13,733 nucleotides of DNA from an uncultured Clostridium sp. (lineage in GTDB: Bacteria > Bacillota > Clostridia > Lachnospirales > Lachnospiraceae), in contig URUZ01000106.1 of NCBI GenBank assembly GCA_900551225.1, positions 1 through 13,733 on the forward strand. Direction: 5' to 3'. Under the pieces are notes generated by a model. The model was given only the letters and a program-made list of their open reading frames with translations. It was not told the DNA's origin and did no database searches. Shown here piece by piece: positions 1 through 6,081 of this stretch (within the stretch, counting starts at the first letter, position 1; each line of letters starts with the position of its first letter). A program made the position numbers and the translations under genes.

Positions 1-1
1 T

Positions 2-61
2 ATTCAATCAGATAGGCCCTATGAAAGACTGGCGGAGTCCTGTATTTTTATACATGCCTGA
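2..61 (+). CDS. Possible C-terminal end of an upstream gene (partial)
   Basis: One plus-strand frame is open from the left edge to a TGA at 59-61. It gives about 19 residues ending in ...SCIFIHA. I cannot assign a function from so short a tail. The main support is position: the stop falls 6 nt before a strong terminator-like hairpin (68-100), as expected for the last gene of an upstream operon. A second frame is open to about 117 but runs straight through that hairpin, which makes it less attractive. Confidence 0.3.
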   Translation: MQSDRPYERLAESCIFIHA

Positions 62-67
62 ATATGC

Positions 68-108
68 GGCGCTGCACGGAAGAAGTTTCCGCGCAGCGCC
101 TGTTTATT
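68..108 (+). terminator. Rho-independent terminator-like hairpin of the upstream gene
   Basis: GGCGCTGC (68-75) pairs with GCAGCGCC (93-100). After one A-C mismatch the stem continues with CGGAA (77-81) against TTCCG (87-91), leaving a 5-nt loop. The tail TGTTTATT (101-108) is T-rich but broken. The opposite strand has no T-tract, so it should act on rightward transcription entering from the left edge. Confidence 0.65.
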
Positions 109-117
109 CTGTATAAT

Positions 118-144
118 TGGACAGAAAATTCCATAGTTTATAGA
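118..144 (+). promoter_or_regulatory. Weak candidate promoter for the 100-residue membrane protein
   Basis: TGGACA (118-123) and TATAGA (139-144) resemble sigma-A -35 and -10 boxes, but the 15-nt spacer is short. A TATAAT also lies at 112-117, without a plausible -35 because the hairpin occupies that position. This is inferred from position only, between a terminator and a gene start. Confidence 0.3.
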
Positions 145-171
145 AATGAAACAGATGGATGGAGATCCCTT

Positions 172-474
172 ATGAAGATTCCCGCAGATATCCCGGCGCC
201 CAGGCTGGGAATGAGAAGGCTGATGGGCCGGGTGGCTGAGAACGCCATATTCTGGACTGTGCTGGTGCTGCTCAGCATCAGTGCCATCACCTCTTTTTAT
301 TTTGAAGAACAAATAGCAGTGTCCGCACCCCTTGACCAGTCCCATGAAGGGGTCTCTGGCCTGCAGCACTCCGTGGGTACCCAGGATCTGGCCGCTGTCC
401 AGAACTCAGGTAAGACGGCGCAGAGGATTCTCCGGTATCAATTGAGAGACGGACAGCTGACCATCTACCCGTGA
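172..474 (+). CDS. Small single-pass membrane protein, unknown function
   Basis: I do not recognise this 100-residue protein. The start chosen is ATG 172, preceded by GGAG (160s) at normal spacing. A longer reading from 64 would begin inside the upstream terminator hairpin, so I reject it. Residues about 1-22 are basic and cytoplasmic-looking (several Arg, one Lys). A hydrophobic helix follows (about residues 24-44, NAIFWTVLVLL...), then a polar Gln- and Ser-rich tail ending RDGQLTIYP that would lie outside the membrane if the positive-inside rule holds. It is convergent with azlD, 41 nt apart, with no clear terminator between them. A role with either neighbour is not visible. Confidence 0.6.
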   Translation: MKIPADIPAPRLGMRRLMGRVAENAIFWTVLVLLSISAITSFYFEEQIAVSAPLDQSHEGVSGLQHSVGTQDLAAVQNSGKTAQRILRYQLRDGQLTIYP

Positions 475-491
475 TGCACCGGACGCTGTCA

Positions 492-528
492 GAACAGCCC
501 CTATAGGAACAGCCCCTATAGGAACAGC
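492..528. repeat. 15-nt tandem repeat, about 2.4 copies, at the azlD stop codon
   Basis: GAACAGCCCCTATAG occurs at 492-506 and again exactly at 507-521, followed by a partial third copy (GAACAGC, 522-528). Each full junction carries the palindrome CCTATAGG (500-507 and 515-522). On the minus strand the unit contains the last codons of azlD plus its TAG stop, so the stop region has been duplicated. Confidence 0.9.
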
Positions 529-821
529 TCCAGCACAAACACCAGCCAGCAGGCGCCTGCCGCTACCCGGAACAGTCCGGCTCCGCGGTAGGCCAGGGCC
601 AGGGCCGCCAGGAATCCGGCCATGGCGGAGTAGGGGCTGGAGGTGGCGGTCAGGATGGATGGGAAGGTCATAACTGCCAGGGTCACGTAAGGCACATAAT
701 AAAGGAAGGACCGGACCGTCCGGTTTTTAATGGGTCTGCGGATCAGGGTCAGGGGCAGGCAGCGGATTGCGTAGGTGACCAGCGCCATCACCAGGATATA
801 CAGGTATACATTATGCTTCAT
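516..821 (-). CDS. azlD: AzlD-family branched-chain amino acid exporter subunit
   Basis: This is the small partner of AzlC in a two-component inner-membrane exporter of branched-chain amino acids and analogues (the family role known from Bacillus AzlCD and Corynebacterium BrnFE). The 101-residue product is almost wholly hydrophobic, with three to four membrane segments and the family pattern YVPYVTLAVMTFPSIL in the middle. The start is ATG at 821, because GAGGAGG lies 6 nt upstream; a longer reading from 872 would overlap azlC further and lacks this support. The start overlaps the end of azlC by 11 nt, which suggests translational coupling. The stop TAG at 516-518 sits inside a 15-nt tandem repeat. 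Substrate range is inferred from family only. Confidence 0.85.
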   Translation of the reverse strand: MKHNVYLYILVMALVTYAIRCLPLTLIRRPIKNRTVRSFLYYVPYVTLAVMTFPSILTATSSPYSAMAGFLAALALAYRGAGLFRVAAGACWLVFVLELFL

Positions 822-1542
822 AAACTGCCTCCTCTGTGTCCTCCTCGTCAATGGGGAACAGGACAGCCCCAATTCCTGCGATGAGCACTGTTAAAATAAT
901 GATCCGCATCCCGGACGAGATGTTGTTTACAACAGGCAGGCAGGCGAAGAGCAGACTGGCTGCCATGGAGGCGGTGATCAGGCCTGCCAGGATCTTCTGT
1001 TTTCTGGCGGGTGGGACAATCACTGCGATAAACATGCCATAGAGGGCCACGTTCAGGGCGCTTAAGGTACGGCCGGGCAGCATGCCGCCCGACACCACAC
1101 CCAGCCAGGTGCCCAGGGCCCAGCTGGGGGCAGCCACGCTGATGGCACCATATGTATAAAATGGGTTTAAGACAGAGCCGGAAGCCACCGAGATTCCGAA
1201 GATCTCATCCGTGACCCCATAGGCAATCAGCAGCCGGTGGAAAAAAGGCAGCCCCTGGGGCAGCTTCTGGGACAGGGCGCAGGACATTAAAAAATATCGC
1301 AGATTAATGATGAGCTGGGCGCCTGCCATTTCCATGTAGGTGGCGCCCACAGTCATCAGGCCCAGGGCTGCGAACTCTCCTGCAGATGTATTATTGGTAG
1401 CGGACATCAGTGCGGCGGCGGGCGCAGCCATCCCCGCATTTTTCGCGGCAATACCCAGCGTGAACGAAACAGCCAGGTATCCCAGGGCAATGGGAACTCC
1501 GTCGTGGATTCCCCTCTTGTACCAGGAACGGTTGGTATTCAT
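811..1542 (-). CDS. azlC: AzlC-family branched-chain amino acid exporter, large subunit
   Basis: The 243-residue polytopic membrane protein matches the usual length of AzlC. The N-terminus (GIHDGVPIALGYLAVSFTLG) and the following stretch with AALMSATNNTSAGEFAALGL are typical of the family, as is YGVTDEIFGI in the middle. It forms the pore-bearing part of the AzlCD exporter at the cytoplasmic membrane. ATG 1540-1542 is preceded by AGGAGG (1553-1558) at 10 nt. azlD follows with an 11-nt overlap, so the two form one transcription unit. The gene is divergent from clpB. I see no adjacent AzlB-type regulator in the window. Confidence 0.88.
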   Translation of the reverse strand: MNTNRSWYKRGIHDGVPIALGYLAVSFTLGIAAKNAGMAAPAAALMSATNNTSAGEFAALGLMTVGATYMEMAGAQLIINLRYFLMSCALSQKLPQGLPFFHRLLIAYGVTDEIFGISVASGSVLNPFYTYGAISVAAPSWALGTWLGVVSGGMLPGRTLSALNVALYGMFIAVIVPPARKQKILAGLITASMAASLLFACLPVVNNISSGMRIIILTVLIAGIGAVLFPIDEEDTEEAVYEA

Positions 1543-1576
1543 AAACTCATTTCCTCCTAAAGTAAATTCCGAGCTT

Positions 1577-1604
1577 ATTCTACCACTGAAACGACATAAA
1601 GCAA
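1577..1604 (-). promoter_or_regulatory. Candidate promoter for azlCD
   Basis: On the minus strand TTGCTT (1604-1599) is followed after 16 nt by TAGAAT (1582-1577), which carries a TG one base upstream (an extended -10). Transcription would begin near 1570 and leave a short leader holding the AGGAGG of azlC. The -35 is poor, but the extended -10 compensates. Confidence 0.5.
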
Positions 1605-1625
1605 ATACATATTATTAATAAATAA

Positions 1626-1652
1626 TTAGCACTCGACCCTTGACAGTGCTAA
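1626..1652 (+). promoter_or_regulatory. CIRCE operator (HrcA-binding inverted repeat)
   Basis: TTAGCACTC (1626-1634), exactly nine spacer bases, then CAGTGCTAA (1644-1652). This is the canonical CIRCE repeat TTAGCACTC-N9-GAGTGCTAA with one departure, C for G at 1644. HrcA binds this element and represses class I heat-shock genes in Firmicutes. It overlaps the -35 box of the clpB promoter, so repression by blocking RNA polymerase is the expected mechanism. Confidence 0.93.
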
Positions 1653-1668
1653 CAAAGCGTGTTATAGT
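1640..1668 (+). promoter_or_regulatory. Sigma-A promoter of clpB
   Basis: A perfect TTGACA (1640-1645), a 17-nt spacer and TATAGT (1663-1668) make a near-consensus vegetative promoter. Transcription would start near 1675 and give a leader of about 112 nt. The -35 shares bases 1644-1645 with the right arm of the CIRCE repeat. Confidence 0.85.
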
Positions 1669-1743
1669 ACGGATAGAACAAAGAGCGGAGGCACTAGCTG
1701 GTGAACAACCGCTCCAGATAAGGATGACATGTATTGCACATTA

Positions 1744-1761
1744 GCGGCTGGATACAGCCGC
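1744..1761 (+). other. Stable hairpin in the clpB 5' leader
   Basis: GCGGCTG (1744-1750), loop GATA and CAGCCGC (1755-1761) form a perfect 7-bp GC-rich stem ending 12 nt before the clpB AGGAGG (1774-1779). A second, weaker pairing lies upstream: GAGCGG (1683-1688) with CCGCTC (1709-1714). The stem may protect the transcript or tune ribosome access. It lacks a T-tract, so it is not a terminator. Confidence 0.5.
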
Positions 1762-1787
1762 CAACCCGTTACGAGGAGGAATAAGTG

Positions 1788-4379
1788 ATGAATATTAATA
1801 AATTTACGCAGAAGTCAATGGAAGCAGTGAACAACTGTGAAAAGCTTGCGTATGAGTACGGCAACCAGCAGATCGACCAGGAGCATCTGCTGTACAGCCT
1901 GCTGACGCTGGAGGACTCTCTGATCCTGAAGCTCATTACAAAGATGGAGATTCAGGGGGAAATGTTTATAAATGAGACCAAGCAGTCCATAGAGAAGCTG
2001 GCCAAGGTCAGCGGGAGCGGGCAGCTCTATATCAGCACTGATCTGAATAAAGTGCTGGTCAGCGCAGAGGACGAGGCCAAGGCCATGGGGGACGAATACG
2101 TTTCCGTGGAGCATCTGTTCCTGGCCCTTTTAAAACAGCCGGGGCGTCAGGTGAAGGCCCTGTTCAAGATGTACAATATCACCAGGGACCGTTTTCTGCA
2201 GGCATTGTCCACTGTCCGCGGCAACCAGCGGGTAGTCAGTGACAACCCGGAGGCAACCTATGATACGCTGACAAAGTACGGCTATGACCTGGTGGAGAGG
2301 GCCAGAGACCAGAAGCTGGACCCGGTGATCGGCCGTGACGGCGAGATCCGCAACGTAGTCAGGATACTCTCCCGCAAGACCAAGAACAATCCTGTGCTGA
2401 TCGGTGAACCCGGCGTAGGCAAGACCGCTGTGGTGGAAGGCCTGGCGCAGCGGATCGTGCGCGGGGATGTGCCGGACGGCTTAAAAGATAAGAAGCTGTT
2501 TGCCCTGGATATGGGCGCCCTGGTGGCAGGAGCCAAGTACCGGGGAGAATTTGAGGAGCGCCTGAAAGCGGTGCTGGACGAGGTGAAGAAAAGCGACGGG
2601 CAGATCATCCTGTTTATTGATGAGCTGCACACCATTGTGGGCGCGGGCAAGACCGAAGGCTCCATGGATGCGGGCAATATGTTAAAGCCCATGCTGGCCC
2701 GCGGTGAGCTTCACTGTATCGGTGCTACCACCCTCAATGAGTATCACAAGTACATTGAGAAGGATGCGGCCCTGGAGCGCCGTTTCCAGCCGGTGACAGT
2801 GGATGAACCTACGGTGGAGGACACTATTTCCATCCTCCGTGGACTGAAGGAGCGCTACGAAGTGTTCCACGGGGTGAAGATCACGGATTCTGCCCTGGTC
2901 AGCGCAGCCACCCTGTCCGACCGCTATATCACAGACAGGTTCCTGCCGGATAAGGCCATTGACCTGGTGGATGAGGCCTGTGCAATGATCAAGACCGAGC
3001 TGGATACCCTTCCGGCGGAGCTGGATGAGATGTCCCGCAAGGTGATGCAGATGGAGATTGAGGAAGCTGCCCTTAAGAAGGAGACGGACCGGCTGAGCCA
3101 GGACCGTCTGGCAGATCTTCAGAGAGAGCTGGCGGAGCTGCATGATGAGTTCACAGCCAGGAAGGCCCAGTGGGAGAATGAGAAGGCCAGTGTGGACCGC
3201 CTGTCCAGCCTTCGGGAGGAGATTGAGGTGGTCAACCGCCAGATTCAGGATGCCCAGCAGAAATACGACCTGAACAAGGCCGCGGAGCTGCAGTACGGAA
3301 AGCTTCCGCAGCTTCAGAAGGAGCTGGAAGCGGAGGAGGAGCGGGTCAGAAGCGAGGACTTAAGCCTGGTGCGCGAGAGCGTAACCGAGGACGAGATCGC
3401 CAAGATTATCTCCAAGTGGACCGGTATCCCGGTGGCAAAGCTGACGGAGAGTGAGCGGAGCAAAACCCTGCATCTGGATGAACTGCTGCACAAGCGGGTG
3501 ATCGGCCAGGAGGAGGGCGTAGAGAAGGTGACGGAGGCAATCATCCGTTCCAAGGCAGGGATCAAGGACCCCAGCAAACCCATCGGTTCCTTCCTGTTCT
3601 TAGGCCCCACCGGCGTGGGCAAGACGGAGCTGGCCAAGGCCCTGGCGTCCGCGCTCTTTGACGACGAGACCAACATGGTCCGTATTGATATGAGTGAGTA
3701 CATGGAGAAACATTCCGTGGCCCGTCTCATCGGAGCGCCTCCAGGATATGTGGGGTACGATGAGGGCGGACAGCTGACGGAGGCCGTGCGGCGCAAGCCC
3801 TACTCCGTTGTGCTCTTTGACGAGGTGGAAAAGGCGCATCCCGATGTGTTCAATGTGCTGCTGCAGGTGCTGGATGACGGCCGGATTACTGACTCCCAGG
3901 GACGGACAGTGGACTTTAAGAATACCATTCTGATCCTGACCTCCAATATCGGCTCCCAGTATTTGCTGGAAGGAATTGGAAATGACGGCAGGATCACACC
4001 TGAGACAGAACAGGCCGTGTTAAATGATCTGAGAGCACATTTCCGGCCGGAGTTCCTAAACCGTCTGGATGAAACGATCCTGTTTAAGCCCCTGACCAGG
4101 GACAATATCAGTGGAATCGTGGATCTGTGTGTGGCGGATCTGAACCGGCGCCTGGCCGACAAGGAGCTGACCATTGAACTGACGGAGCAGGCCAAGGAAT
4201 TTGTGACAGAGAAGGGGTATGACCCTGTGTACGGCGCCCGCCCGCTGAAGCGGTATCTGCAGAAAAATGTGGAGACTCTGGCGGCCAGAATTATCCTGGG
4301 GGACGGAGTGCGCGCAGGGAATGCCATAGTGATCGATGTCTCTGAGGACAAAAATAAACTGATTGCATATGTGGAGTAA
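1788..4379 (+). CDS. clpB: ClpB protein disaggregase (Hsp100 AAA+ ATPase)
   Basis: This hexameric cytosolic ATPase works with DnaK to pull proteins out of aggregates. The 863-residue length is normal. In order: Clp N-domain (about 1-150); AAA-1 with Walker A GEPGVGKT (206-213), pore loop AKYRGEFEE and Walker B IDELH (D278, E279); a long coiled-coil M-domain (about 405-530), which separates ClpB from ClpC and ClpA; AAA-2 with Walker A GPTGVGKT (606-613), pore loop GYVG and Walker B FDEVEKAHP (D678, E679); and a D2-small C-terminal domain. No key residue is missing. ATG 1788 is chosen because AGGAGG (1774-1779) lies 8 nt upstream; the adjacent GTG 1785 would be only 5 nt away. It is monocistronic, between a CIRCE-controlled promoter and a strong terminator. 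Confidence 0.97.
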   Translation: MNINKFTQKSMEAVNNCEKLAYEYGNQQIDQEHLLYSLLTLEDSLILKLITKMEIQGEMFINETKQSIEKLAKVSGSGQLYISTDLNKVLVSAEDEAKAMGDEYVSVEHLFLALLKQPGRQVKALFKMYNITRDRFLQALSTVRGNQRVVSDNPEATYDTLTKYGYDLVERARDQKLDPVIGRDGEIRNVVRILSRKTKNNPVLIGEPGVGKTAVVEGLAQRIVRGDVPDGLKDKKLFALDMGALVAGAKYRGEFEERLKAVLDEVKKSDGQIILFIDELHTIVGAGKTEGSMDAGNMLKPMLARGELHCIGATTLNEYHKYIEKDAALERRFQPVTVDEPTVEDTISILRGLKERYEVFHGVKITDSALVSAATLSDRYITDRFLPDKAIDLVDEACAMIKTELDTLPAELDEMSRKVMQMEIEEAALKKETDRLSQDRLADLQRELAELHDEFTARKAQWENEKASVDRLSSLREEIEVVNRQIQDAQQKYDLNKAAELQYGKLPQLQKELEAEEERVRSEDLSLVRESVTEDEIAKIISKWTGIPVAKLTESERSKTLHLDELLHKRVIGQEEGVEKVTEAIIRSKAGIKDPSKPIGSFLFLGPTGVGKTELAKALASALFDDETNMVRIDMSEYMEKHSVARLIGAPPGYVGYDEGGQLTEAVRRKPYSVVLFDEVEKAHPDVFNVLLQVLDDGRITDSQGRTVDFKNTILILTSNIGSQYLLEGIGNDGRITPETEQAVLNDLRAHFRPEFLNRLDETILFKPLTRDNISGIVDLCVADLNRRLADKELTIELTEQAKEFVTEKGYDPVYGARPLKRYLQKNVETLAARIILGDGVRAGNAIVIDVSEDKNKLIAYVE

Positions 4380-4386
4380 GACAGGG

Positions 4387-4425
4387 CGGACCATCAACCG
4401 GCTGACGGTTGATGGTCCGTTTTTT
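4387..4425 (+). terminator. Strong Rho-independent terminator of clpB
   Basis: CGGACCATCAACCG (4387-4400), a 5-nt loop GCTGA and CGGTTGATGGTCCG (4406-4419) form a perfect 14-bp stem followed at once by six T (4420-4425). It begins 7 nt after the clpB stop. Confidence 0.95.
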
Positions 4426-4436
4426 GTCCGTCTCCG

Positions 4437-4500
4437 TGACAAATGTTGTCAAAATTTGGAAATGTTACATTTAAATTACAAATTTTGAAGAAAATTGTAA
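4437..4500. promoter_or_regulatory. Cluster of three AT-rich dyads upstream of the DUF4250 promoter
   Basis: Three dyads lie side by side: TGACAA-atg-TTGTCA (4437-4451), AAATGT-t-ACATTT (4460-4472) and an imperfect one, TACAA(a)TTTT-gaag-AAAATTGTA (about 4477-4499). The first two share AAATGTT, spaced 19 bp apart. The block ends 9 nt before a TTGACA. It could hold operator sites, an UP-element, or chance palindromes in AT-rich DNA. No known regulator motif is recognised. Confidence 0.4.
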
Positions 4501-4508
4501 AAAGGGAC

Positions 4509-4540
4509 TTGACAATGAAATTAATAGGGGCTAATAATAT
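4509..4540 (+). promoter_or_regulatory. Promoter of the DUF4250 gene, possibly also of the pil genes
   Basis: A perfect TTGACA (4509-4514) is followed by an AT-rich -10 region. AATAAT (4533-4538, 18-nt spacer) is the best match and TAATAT (4535-4540) an alternative. The start would be near 4546, giving a leader of about 30 nt. Transcription that passes the hairpin at 4793-4833 would run into pilC. Confidence 0.65.
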
Positions 4541-4575
4541 TGTTACAAGTGTGGTATGAAAGGATGATTCTGGAG

Positions 4576-4755
4576 ATGAACACTCTGCCCAAAGATCCGG
4601 CTATTTTATTGAGTTATATCAATACACAGCTGAGGGATAATTACGCTTCTCTGGACGAATTATGCAGGTCCATGGAAGTGCAGAAACATGATATAGCCAT
4701 TGTGCTGTCAGAAATCGGCTACAGTTATGAACCGGCTCAGAATCAATTCCGTTGA
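4576..4755 (+). CDS. DUF4250-family small protein
   Basis: The 59-residue product has the compact pattern I associate with DUF4250, a small uncharacterised family common in Clostridia: LPKDPAILLSYINTQLRD at the start, SLDELC in the middle and IGYSYEP...NQFR at the end. The layout suggests a small helical domain resembling a winged-helix fold, but no function is known and no catalytic motif is visible. ATG 4576 is preferred, with AAAGGA (4559-4564) 11 nt upstream, because it gives the usual family N-terminus MNTLPKDP. ATG 4564 would overlap that same site. The gene has its own TTGACA promoter and is followed by a hairpin before pilC. A link to pilus regulation is only positional. Confidence 0.8.
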   Translation: MNTLPKDPAILLSYINTQLRDNYASLDELCRSMEVQKHDIAIVLSEIGYSYEPAQNQFR

Positions 4756-4792
4756 GCGGTTTATAGAAGTCAGGCCATAAGCGGGACAACTC

Positions 4793-4833
4793 ACCGGCTT
4801 TATCTGATCAGGATATCGGATAAAGCCGGTTTT
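4793..4833 (+). terminator. Long hairpin with a short T-tract between DUF4250 and pilC
   Basis: ACCGGCTTTATC (4793-4804) pairs perfectly with GATAAAGCCGGT (4819-4830). Inside, TGAT/ATCG adds four more pairs (one G-T), leaving a 6-nt loop. Only four T follow (4830-4833, the first belonging to the stem) before GCG. It should terminate or attenuate transcription, but the short tail makes read-through into pilC, 34 nt downstream, plausible. Confidence 0.65.
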
Positions 4834-4867
4834 GCGTGCCGCAGAACAGGTGAAAGGATGGTATGAA

Positions 4868-6061
4868 ATGACACTGTACCGGTACAAGGCCTGCGGGGCA
4901 AACGGATCTGTCAAGTCAGGCTTACTTGAGGCAGCGGATGATCAGGCGCTTTTGGAGCTGCTTCATAAAAGGGGATTATATTGCTGCGAGTATCACAGGG
5001 AGACTGCCAAAAGAGACAGCGCCGGGAGCCACCGGTTGAAGATTAAGGTGCTCTCGCCCTTCTGCCGTCAGATGGCGGCCATGCTTTCCGCTGGAATCCC
5101 AGTATCCAAGGCCTTATCGATCTGCGGAGAGGCGTCCCAGGACAAGGCGCTTAAGAATGCGCTGATCCGTCTGAACATGACCGTTCAGAAGGGACGGACA
5201 TTGTCGGAAGCCATGGAGGAGATGTCGGGAACATTTCCGGATCTGCTGATCCACATGGTTGAGACAGGAGAGTCCAGCGGCTCTCTGGACCATATTATGA
5301 AAAAGATGGCAGAGCACTACAACCAGGAGGCGGAACTTGGCGGGAAAGTGCAGAGTGCCATGACATATCCGGTTATCTTGTTTATCGTCACTCTGATATC
5401 TACCGCGTTTATGCTGACGGCTGTTCTGCCCCGGTTCGCATCCATGCTATCCAGCACAGAGCTGCCGGCTATTACGCGTTTTATGATGAAACTCAGCGCT
5501 CTGCTTAAAAACCATGGGATTCTGATTCTGTTTATATGTGCCGGACTTGTGATCCTGGGCGCATTCCTGCTGGCCAGGCCATCGGTGAAGCTCTGGACAG
5601 ATGGATGCCTTTTAAGGCTGCCGGTGGCGGGGCGGCTTATGAAGACGGTCTATACATCGCGTTTTGCAGCCACATTTTCAGTGCTGTACGGCAGCGGAAT
5701 CAGTATACTCACCAGTCTGGATGTAACCAGCCGGGTGATGGGAAATGCTTACATCGGTGAATGTCTTAAGCAGGTTTCCGAGGATTTGAGAAAGGGTGAG
5801 CTGCTGTCCCAGTCGCTGAAGCGCAAGAACATATTTCTGCCCATGTTTATTTCCATGGTGGTGGCCGGCGAGGAATCCGGCAGCCTGGAAAGCGTGCTGA
5901 GGGATACCGGCGAATTCTATGAGAAGGAGGCGCTTCGTGCCCTGAGCCAGATGATCGCGCTGGTGGAACCAGGCATGATGATTCTCATGGCCCTTGTGGT
6001 GGGAAGTATTGTAATGGCCATCATGGTGCCCATTTACACCATGTATTCCCAGATGCTGTGA
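4868..6061 (+). CDS. pilC: PilC-type platform protein of the type IV pilus (GspF family)
   Basis: This polytopic inner-membrane protein is the rotor or platform on which PilB acts to insert pilins. The 397-residue length fits. It has two GspF repeats: the first around residues 63-165 with FCRQMAAMLSAGIP and GESSGSLD (134-141), the second around 265-365 with AATFSVLYGSGIS and AGEESGSLE (333-341). Membrane helices are at about 168-189, 217-236 and 369-390, the usual three. ATG 4868 is supported by AAAGGA (4853-4858) at 9 nt; upstream in-frame readings begin with TTG in the hairpin's tail. It heads the rightward pil run and is followed after 17 nt by the pilMN-like gene. It could belong to a type II secretion or Com system, but PilM/N/O-like neighbours favour T4P. 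Confidence 0.93.
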   Translation: MTLYRYKACGANGSVKSGLLEAADDQALLELLHKRGLYCCEYHRETAKRDSAGSHRLKIKVLSPFCRQMAAMLSAGIPVSKALSICGEASQDKALKNALIRLNMTVQKGRTLSEAMEEMSGTFPDLLIHMVETGESSGSLDHIMKKMAEHYNQEAELGGKVQSAMTYPVILFIVTLISTAFMLTAVLPRFASMLSSTELPAITRFMMKLSALLKNHGILILFICAGLVILGAFLLARPSVKLWTDGCLLRLPVAGRLMKTVYTSRFAATFSVLYGSGISILTSLDVTSRVMGNAYIGECLKQVSEDLRKGELLSQSLKRKNIFLPMFISMVVAGEESGSLESVLRDTGEFYEKEALRALSQMIALVEPGMMILMALVVGSIVMAIMVPIYTMYSQML

Positions 6062-6065
6062 TGAT

Positions 6066-6081
6066 AAGGAGGAGACAGGTG
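6066..6081 (+). promoter_or_regulatory. RBS deciding a GTG start for the pilMN-like gene
   Basis: AAGGAGG (6066-6072) lies 6 nt before GTG 6079-6081. The codons at 6058 and 6061 that would extend the protein lie upstream of, or on top of, this site and overlap the pilC stop, and they have no ribosome site of their own. Confidence 0.8.

Noticed and set aside
64..171. N-terminal extension of the 100-residue membrane protein to position 64
   Set aside because: It starts inside a strong terminator hairpin (68-100). ATG 172 has a ribosome site, and the extension has none.
1683..1714. Structured RNA or riboswitch in the clpB leader
   Set aside because: GAGCGG/CCGCTC with a 20-nt loop plus the 1744-1761 hairpin do not match any riboswitch or T-box layout I know. 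CIRCE already explains the control.
4756..4867. A c-di-GMP riboswitch ahead of the pilus genes, as known for pilA1 in Clostridioides difficile
   Set aside because: The leader lacks the conserved GEMM-type blocks and is a simple long hairpin. No other upstream gap in the locus (71-77 nt around pilB and the pilins) holds one either.
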